Below, in pieces: positions 59,101-64,000 of a stretch of 64,000 bases of DNA. How positions within the stretch are numbered: the stretch's first letter is position 1; each line of letters starts with the position of its first letter. The position numbers and the translations under genes were made by a program. The notes beneath the pieces are model-generated. The model was not told where the DNA came from, made no database searches, and saw only the letters and a program-made list of their open reading frames with translations. This DNA is from Enterocloster clostridioformis (lineage in GTDB: Bacteria > Bacillota > Clostridia > Lachnospirales > Lachnospiraceae): the NCBI RefSeq assembly GCF_020297485.1, contig NZ_JAIWZC010000002.1, forward strand, positions 62,001-126,000. Direction: 5' to 3'.

Positions 59101-62100
59101 TATCCTTGATTCCGTTTCCATTCTGGTCGATAAACCAGCCTTCAAAGCGGTAATAGGTGTCTGCAGCCGCTTCAGGAGCCAGTCTCTTTTCCAGTATGTC
59201 ATTCCATGTATAGCTGCCTGCAGCACCCTCATCTGTTCCGTCATTGAGCAGCACGGAAGCTTTGTAAGTTCCTCCAGCCATGGCCGTTACATCAGGCGAT
59301 GTATTGCTTCCCCGGCTCAGGCTCCCATGTTCTCCTGCCCGGTAAATCAAATCCGCCCATTTTGACGGGTCTCTGTCATAACGATAGGTGACAGCCAGAC
59401 GGTCGTTCGGCATAATTCCGTTAAAATTATGGCCGCTGTCAAAGGTTCCCGCGGATGCAGGCTCCGAGCGTTCAACCTGGAACACATAACCATACAGATT
59501 TTTAAATTCAGCGGTCACAGGCGTATCCGCTGTTACATTTTGGGTGTCCGGTCCCGTTATGTTTCTCAGCCTTTCATCCTGCGTGCCATTATCCAGATAA
59601 TGAATCCTATACTCATACCCCTCTTCCGTGGCTTCATACAGGTACGTTATCTCAACCGGCTGGTTCGGCATGGTTCCCGTAAACCTTCCATCGCTGTCAA
59701 AACTGCCCCGGACAGCGCTTACCAGATGCCCGTCCGTATCATCCGCAGCATGTCCCGCCGTGATGCTGCCTGACAGGTACCGGAAGCCATAAACATCCGC
59801 CGGAGCCGCCGCAATTATAACCTCCGGAAAAACCTCCTGCACATCAGGCGCATGGACAACCGTACCATTTTCTGTCACGTATTTAACTGTAAATGCGGAT
59901 TTCGCAGCTGGATTGCTGCGGTCTACCTGATAACCATATTTCACGGCCGCATCCTGGCCCGGCATCTTCCCCGAGAAGTCACCGGTACTTCCATTAAAGT
60001 TTCCGAACGGAACGGGCCCGTGCCCATCACCGTAATTGTAGATGGCCGGGTTCGTGGAGGAATCTGCCAAACTCCAGGTATAGCCGTGGATGTTCTTCTT
60101 CCCCGAATGAACCTCCGCCTCCACGCTGTAGGCATCCTCGGCCGTGGTCGACTGGAAGACGATGGAACCGTCCGCATTGACATAGTCAACCGTATAATCA
60201 AACTTCACATTACTGTCCGGTGAGAAAATTGCGTAATAAGTAACCGGATCCTCCGGGAACTCTGACGGCAATCCGCTTATGAGATTTGGATTCACCCTGT
60301 CATTGACCGTACTCCACCCCACAAACTGGTAGCCGTAGCGGCTGATATTAGGCAGCAGCGCATTGACGCTTCCTCCAACAGACCCCGTCAGAGTCTGAGG
60401 CTCCGGTGTCCCTCCATTGGCTTCAAATACAATGGAACCGCTGTTTCTGGTATATTCATACGTGATAACAACATCCTGGCCCGGCATGGTTCCCGTTACC
60501 TTGCCAAAATCCACAGCGCCGGCATCTGCCTGGGCGCTCAGAGTGCCGCCTGTCCCCTGGTCAATGGTTACGCCTGTAAGGCTGTATCCAGTAATGGCGG
60601 CGGGCGCGTTCACCTCAACCGCATCTCCTCCCGCATATGACAGGGGGGTGCTTGCCGGCGCTCCATTTACAGTTCCGCCTGTGGCAGAATCCCGGTATAC
60701 AAAGGACACCGTATATCCATTCCGCTTTAATACTGCATTCCGCCCATTGCCAAGACCTTCCGTTCCCGCGCTTACATACACGCCGGAATTCCCCGCCTCC
60801 TGGTCCGCTTTAAAATTATCCGCAAAGGGGCAGGAGCCTGCAGCCCCCGGATAACTGATTGACGGCACGGCTATCTTTACTTCCTGACCGGCCTGGGATG
60901 ATATCCCTCCCGGTGATGCCAGAGGAAGCTGCTCTGCTGTAACGCCTACCTGGGACGTGTCCAAATCGCTCATAACTGTTATATATTTATCCTGAGCCAG
61001 GTATACGTTTGCCTTCTTCCCGGACGGAGTTGTGTTGTCTGATATCTGATTCCGGTTTCTGATTTCAAATGCACCTGACCCGTTGTAATAAACAGCGCCC
61101 TTTCCATCAGACACATTACCGGAAACCGTTCCAAAATTCATGGACAGTCCCGCGCTTCCCATTACATTTACCGCGCTTCCCTGGCCGGACTCACTGCCGC
61201 TGCAGTTAGTGATTACAGCGCCGCTGTTAATCTCCAGCTTTCCGGATGAAGCGGATATCAGGGGGTCCTGACTTTCCGCATGATTTCCGTCCAGGACAAT
61301 GTCAGTAAACTTTAAAGTGGGGCCTGATACGTTAAACAGCGGACCCGTATACCCGGATGCGCGCGTCAGGGTTTTAATATAATCACCATCCTCATTCATA
61401 GGATGACCCTCATGGTCATAATCCGTACTGGCAATGGTAATATCCTTTTGGCTGTTTCCCGACACATCAATGGCGGACGAAATATCCGGATAATCCATTA
61501 CATAAATATACCCCTTGTTATTTCCAATTTTATTAAGCGCATATTCAATGGTTTTAAAAGGACTGCTGTAGGTCCCTTCTGCGCCGGAAGAGTCCTGGCC
61601 GTACTGGTCTGATACATAATAGGAGGTGTCTCTAATAGCAAATGCAACCCTCCTGTGAACCGTCTCATACGGATGAAGCTGGAACTCCCATGAATAGGCC
61701 ATTCCCGAATCAGTGCTGCTTACCACATCATTGGAGCTCTCATTAAATACATTGCTTCCCCAGGAATTGTAATGACCAATCCACCTGGTATCAGGAGGCG
61801 TCACCCCAAGGCTGCTGTCATTTGTGATACAGTCAAAGGTGGTTTTGACATGCTGGTTGACCATATGAAAACCCCGGTCATTTTTATATACCGTTGCGTA
61901 GTCATCCTCCTGAGTGCCTCCAATCATGACATCGGTTCCTGTTCCCATTTTTATGGTCCTGCCAGTTGAGCCGCCCTGACCATTTTTATCATAGACATAG
62001 TAATCAACAAATACATATTTATTATCCGGACTCGGAGATACAGCAATCTTCACCTCTATGCCATAGGCGTCCAGTGATTGTACCCCGCCGTTTGTACTGC

Positions 62101-62446
62101 CTCCTATCAGCTGTTTAGCATTGGTTCCCACTTGAAACCAGGTTGCATACCCTCCGTTACTGTAGGTTGTTTTAATACCGGCCTGAGCATAATTATGCTG
62201 CCCTGCCTGCAGGCCCCTAAGGTCAAAACGCCAGGAACTTCCACCTCCTCCCTGGCCGGTCACAGAACCATTCTTCCACGTATATGCCGTCGCTTCGCTG
62301 GCCCCCTCTCCCAGGTTTTCATCCAACAGCTCCGTGGATGCATAGGACAGAATGCTGGGCTGTCCCATAACAAGCCCCGCTATCATGCATATGGCCAGCA
62401 ACATGGCAGTCAGACGTTTATAGAATCTATATATGCCGCTGTTCAT
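56189..62446 (-). CDS. Giant secreted surface protein with beta-helix and repeat domains
   Basis: About 2,085 residues. The start at 62446 has GGAG at good distance; the ATG at 62455 touches the ribosome binding site. Signal peptide near residues 10-38. An N-terminal domain of about 280 residues is followed by a pectate-lyase-like right-handed beta helix (SSPFKTIEYALNKIGNNKGY, SGKLEINSGAVITNCSGSES). Then come many MucBP/InlB-like repeats (VDYVNADGSIVFQSTTAED, FTGTMPNQPVEITYLYE, YRFEGWFIDQNGNG), a FIVAR-like helical region, a Ser/Gly linker and choline-binding-type repeats (GWHYDEVDKHWYYLDL). The C-terminal half parallels the next gene, so the two arose by duplication. Likely a host-surface or biofilm adhesin. 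Confidence 0.88.
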   Translation of the reverse strand: MNSGIYRFYKRLTAMLLAICMIAGLVMGQPSILSYASTELLDENLGEGASEATAYTWKNGSVTGQGGGGSSWRFDLRGLQAGQHNYAQAGIKTTYSNGGYATWFQVGTNAKQLIGGSTNGGVQSLDAYGIEVKIAVSPSPDNKYVFVDYYVYDKNGQGGSTGRTIKMGTGTDVMIGGTQEDDYATVYKNDRGFHMVNQHVKTTFDCITNDSSLGVTPPDTRWIGHYNSWGSNVFNESSNDVVSSTDSGMAYSWEFQLHPYETVHRRVAFAIRDTSYYVSDQYGQDSSGAEGTYSSPFKTIEYALNKIGNNKGYIYVMDYPDISSAIDVSGNSQKDITIASTDYDHEGHPMNEDGDYIKTLTRASGYTGPLFNVSGPTLKFTDIVLDGNHAESQDPLISASSGKLEINSGAVITNCSGSESGQGSAVNVMGSAGLSMNFGTVSGNVSDGKGAVYYNGSGAFEIRNRNQISDNTTPSGKKANVYLAQDKYITVMSDLDTSQVGVTAEQLPLASPGGISSQAGQEVKIAVPSISYPGAAGSCPFADNFKADQEAGNSGVYVSAGTEGLGNGRNAVLKRNGYTVSFVYRDSATGGTVNGAPASTPLSYAGGDAVEVNAPAAITGYSLTGVTIDQGTGGTLSAQADAGAVDFGKVTGTMPGQDVVITYEYTRNSGSIVFEANGGTPEPQTLTGSVGGSVNALLPNISRYGYQFVGWSTVNDRVNPNLISGLPSEFPEDPVTYYAIFSPDSNVKFDYTVDYVNADGSIVFQSTTAEDAYSVEAEVHSGKKNIHGYTWSLADSSTNPAIYNYGDGHGPVPFGNFNGSTGDFSGKMPGQDAAVKYGYQVDRSNPAAKSAFTVKYVTENGTVVHAPDVQEVFPEVIIAAAPADVYGFRYLSGSITAGHAADDTDGHLVSAVRGSFDSDGRFTGTMPNQPVEITYLYEATEEGYEYRIHYLDNGTQDERLRNITGPDTQNVTADTPVTAEFKNLYGYVFQVERSEPASAGTFDSGHNFNGIMPNDRLAVTYRYDRDPSKWADLIYRAGEHGSLSRGSNTSPDVTAMAGGTYKASVLLNDGTDEGAAGSYTWNDILEKRLAPEAAADTYYRFEGWFIDQNGNGIKDSGEELLSAGSRFTGSAAVTAYFGEDPDQWVDIHFTAGEHGTIDEGENVNLHIQYDRTWADITGNLPAYTPEVNYLVDGWYDGGVPVEDDSRLVDGTTYTIRFYPDPAVFGTDVAARDASAGIDTQGKGRITVYGTTQGYQYIITDMEGNIIDVVRGNISGRVYFEDLYPGTRYLIYEATGTTQAQPGRPIDSVTGIISSATEVLVPVVETNYQVLYDEEHEGKTVFVIKPADANSDYAILDKDGNAVTTPETGDGGWQSAGGSQPASLTFSGLDYNEEYVVVARPHGASGITAESKLEDGTHISTDPGGELDIPNYVAEAINGQVHSVDGVELDIPRYDEVHKGDEVVLHAEETDGNGQNFLYWKVTIGSVPGMTETIRRQDVTFAMPDSNVVMTAYYERAAATPSNATVTDEVRGGNKHEMALDPNEIENLEEELTTDADRTLMDVNHADVTYKVVYKKNVVKATESNAIKSSPYYDSDHEEAYHGAWGLNVDIERYVNGRKVGVASPSEATFNTYVQLDKEDVDMMDYQLFAISEDPDDGELIIEPVDMSDNPEETGGLFTFTAQAGMRYVLIYSRAYRIYFINNKEEPKYRYHFKVRRGEAPGSGAYSFEYSQVEIPIDSFINNEGIEFNYIGWSYREDRLKEFDPDKEIKRKTYVYAFYDDNSGEVSDARKQLEDAIKAAIEKSDDYFLTLKETEKIKEAIEEALDVFDRTGPRATLDELLDALDRLEEACEPFDKILEDRYDHYDKIQNGGNSGGTSGGDGWGSGGHGGSGSGSGGSKGGPVTTPAPYVAETSKSYVVGTNGNWELVDASNDKWAFVLNGGIRLTSIWAKLDYANGDVNQNGWYHFNANGLMDYGWFRDEHMNWYYCNAKKDGWLGKMKTGWHYDEVDKHWYYLDLITGQMVMGWKEIGGKWYFFTPQNKVETYSYDHGTGKWVFKQNQERPLGSMYSNEKTPDGYQVGADGALK

Positions 62447-62480
62447 TTGTTTCATCTCCTTTGTACATTTTTCATCTCCT
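62427..62480 (-). promoter_or_regulatory. Duplicated ribosome binding site with 13-codon leader frame
   Basis: AAAGGAGATGAAA occurs twice in tandem upstream of the giant protein gene. The first copy serves an ATG at 62468 that opens a 13-codon frame ending at 62427, overlapping the real start in another frame. The second copy serves the gene. It may be a small duplication or a translational-coupling device. Confidence 0.35.
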
Positions 62481-62481
62481 T

Positions 62482-63999
62482 TTAAAAATTCAGCCGTTCT
62501 TCCTCCGGCAATCCATCAATGTCAGCCTCCATGCCTGCAGCTGCGATGAGTCCTCCGGCAAAGTGATCCTCCTTGTTTTCCCTGTCATAATGATAGAAAC
62601 CTGTCCCCGCCTCTCCTTTTCTCCACCTTGGCTTATCCTCATCTCCACACCAAGCCGCAAAACGGTTTCGGATGATGAGCAGGTAACCGCCATCCCTATC
62701 CTTTACAATCTTCTTCGTTCCTTCAATCACCTTTCCTCGGACGTCTACAACCTGATAATAGGTTTCCTCTCCATCGTTCACCTTTACAAGCCCATATCCA
62801 TATTCCTCATCTGCTTCCAAGCGGAGACCATTGATATAATACATGCCATCCTTTTTTTGAAGTCGATTCCGGTTACCGAACGCCTTTCCATTGGAGGCAA
62901 ACCCAAAATGAAACACCCCATCCTCCAGTTCCACCGCGATATCCTTTCCAATCTGCATGGAACCATCATTAAGTTCATCCGCAGAGAACAGATACAGATC
63001 TGATTTCTCAATACCATATATATTTCCTTCAATAAAATCCTCTGACCCCCAGTCATCCGCTTCATACCGGGCTACAAACTCAGACTTTCCATCGAAGAGG
63101 ACAAACCCCGTCTGCATCCTGCCAATCCCGTCAAAAGCATAGGAACGTCCATTGATTTTGCGAATACGGTTCCGATATACCTCGCCCCTTTCATCTGTAT
63201 GCCACCAGCTGCATTCCTGGTCATAATAATCTTCCGTATCCAGATTTTCCGACGGATACATCCAAAACCAACTATCTTTCAGAAGCACACCACCGTCATA
63301 TCCGGAATAATACCGGGCTGAAACATCGCTGCTGGGATTACTCTTATCTGCGTTGCTGATACTGGCCACCTTACTCCACCAGGGAATCATGATACCATTT
63401 TCATCAAAACCATACTTGGCTCCATTGATGGTCTTTTGTCTAAGACGGTCTCCATTGCTTTTAACCTTCTTTGAATGGCTGTCAAAAAAAATCCACATCC
63501 TGTCATAATCCATGTAGTTTCTCCCTGCAACCTCACTGTCCAGGCCGGACCCCCCGATTCCTTCATCAATATCTCCGTAATCCAGCCACTCCCCGGTCAG
63601 GAGCCTTCCATCCTCCCTTGCATAATAAACCCCTTCAACAAATGGGGTGTCTGAATCCTCAATGGGGTTACCATCCTCGTCAAACCATCCTGACAGCATC
63701 TTCCCATTTTCGTCAAATATGTAGGTACTGCCCCCTATATTTCTTTTAAAGCTGCTGTTCTTACGCCGGTAACCTTTCCCATCTGCGCCGAAATAGTACC
63801 ATCCTTCTTCAAAACCATTTTTGGCAGTTTTTCCTGCATCCGCATATATCCATGTATCCTGTACCATTCTCCCTTCTTCATCCACATAGTAAACAGAATC
63901 CTTATCCCTGAACACACAATGCTTCAATATAGTTCCGTCCTCCGACAGATAATACCAGTAATCCTTTGACTTTTTCCATGTCAGGGTTACCGGCCGGTT
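62482..63999 (-). CDS. Choline-binding-repeat surface protein (5-prime end outside window)
   Basis: The frame is open from the window edge to TAA at 62482, more than 500 residues. It consists almost wholly of cell-wall-binding repeats of the CW_binding_1 type with GWF/WYY/YAR patterns (YWYYLSEDGTILKH, FEEGWYYFGADGKGY, YIFDENGKMLSGWFDEDGNP, YGFDENGIMIPWW, RSYAFDGIGRMQTGFV). No signal peptide is visible because the start is missing. It ends 36 bases before the giant protein gene on the same strand, so the three surface genes may form one transcript. It may anchor an enzyme encoded upstream. Confidence 0.8.
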   Translation of the reverse strand, partial: NRPVTLTWKKSKDYWYYLSEDGTILKHCVFRDKDSVYYVDEEGRMVQDTWIYADAGKTAKNGFEEGWYYFGADGKGYRRKNSSFKRNIGGSTYIFDENGKMLSGWFDEDGNPIEDSDTPFVEGVYYAREDGRLLTGEWLDYGDIDEGIGGSGLDSEVAGRNYMDYDRMWIFFDSHSKKVKSNGDRLRQKTINGAKYGFDENGIMIPWWSKVASISNADKSNPSSDVSARYYSGYDGGVLLKDSWFWMYPSENLDTEDYYDQECSWWHTDERGEVYRNRIRKINGRSYAFDGIGRMQTGFVLFDGKSEFVARYEADDWGSEDFIEGNIYGIEKSDLYLFSADELNDGSMQIGKDIAVELEDGVFHFGFASNGKAFGNRNRLQKKDGMYYINGLRLEADEEYGYGLVKVNDGEETYYQVVDVRGKVIEGTKKIVKDRDGGYLLIIRNRFAAWCGDEDKPRWRKGEAGTGFYHYDRENKEDHFAGGLIAAAGMEADIDGLPEEERLNF

Positions 64000-64000
64000 A

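Overview
The window looks like chromosome of a spore-forming gut Firmicute of the Lachnospiraceae, close to the Enterocloster/Clostridium clostridioforme group. This is inferred from family content, not from a marker gene: a Csp-like S8 peptidase, a Spo0A-type DNA-binding protein, a REC/HD-GYP/GGDEF phosphorelay, choline-binding-type surface proteins and clostridial conjugative-element genes. No rRNA, tRNA or CRISPR array was seen.

Layout. 1-2.1 kb: start of a secreted protein, an XRE regulator, a Uma2-type protein and a response-regulator remnant. 2.1-10.1 kb: minus-strand maltodextrin locus (solute-binding lipoprotein, two permeases, 4-alpha-glucanotransferase, LacI regulator) with a clear promoter and LacI-type operator, followed by an S8 peptidase with a tiny coupled ORF. 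A GH13 fragment lies just upstream of the promoter. 10.2-15.8 kb: two-component system plus MacB-like ABC exporter. 15.9-19.4 kb: decayed Fe-S protein gene, M20 amidohydrolase and small unknown genes. 19.4-22.3 kb: an IS256-family and an IS110-family element. 22.4-28.9 kb: tandem-GntR regulator and a three-gene phosphorelay (REC-HD-GYP-GGDEF, Hpt, hybrid kinase), bracketed by a remnant of a second tandem-GntR gene. 29-33 kb: an unknown protein, a lone Spo0A C-terminal-domain protein and a ruined galactoside locus (alpha-galactosidase and GPH symporter). 33.2-37.6 kb: a second two-component system plus ABC transporter.

37.6-44.5 kb is an accessory island: fragments of unknown genes, a truncated DUF6431/DDE insertion sequence, an RloA-RloB (AbiL-type) defence pair whose rloB is cut, a mobile-element/DUF5688 fusion protein, a cluster of hairpins, a HepT-MntA toxin-antitoxin operon, two large palindromes, and fragments of an FAD oxidoreductase and an IlvD/Edd dehydratase. 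44.5-50.8 kb: two MgtA-type P-type ATPases with a receiver-less OmpR-type regulator between them and a small membrane protein at the end. 51-64 kb: an unknown protein and a minus-strand run of three very large cell-surface proteins, the first of which leaves the window.

Two themes stand out. Signalling is dense: two TCS-ABC modules, a c-di-GMP phosphorelay, a receiver-less winged-helix regulator and a lone Spo0A_C protein. Gene decay is also common: at least ten recognisable remnants, several ending at palindromes, homopolymer tracts or insertion sequences. The best candidates for something little described are the double-MgtA/receiver-less-regulator/small-protein operon, the S8 peptidase with its coupled micro-ORF, the GntR-associated phosphorelay, and the palindromes around hepT-mntA.
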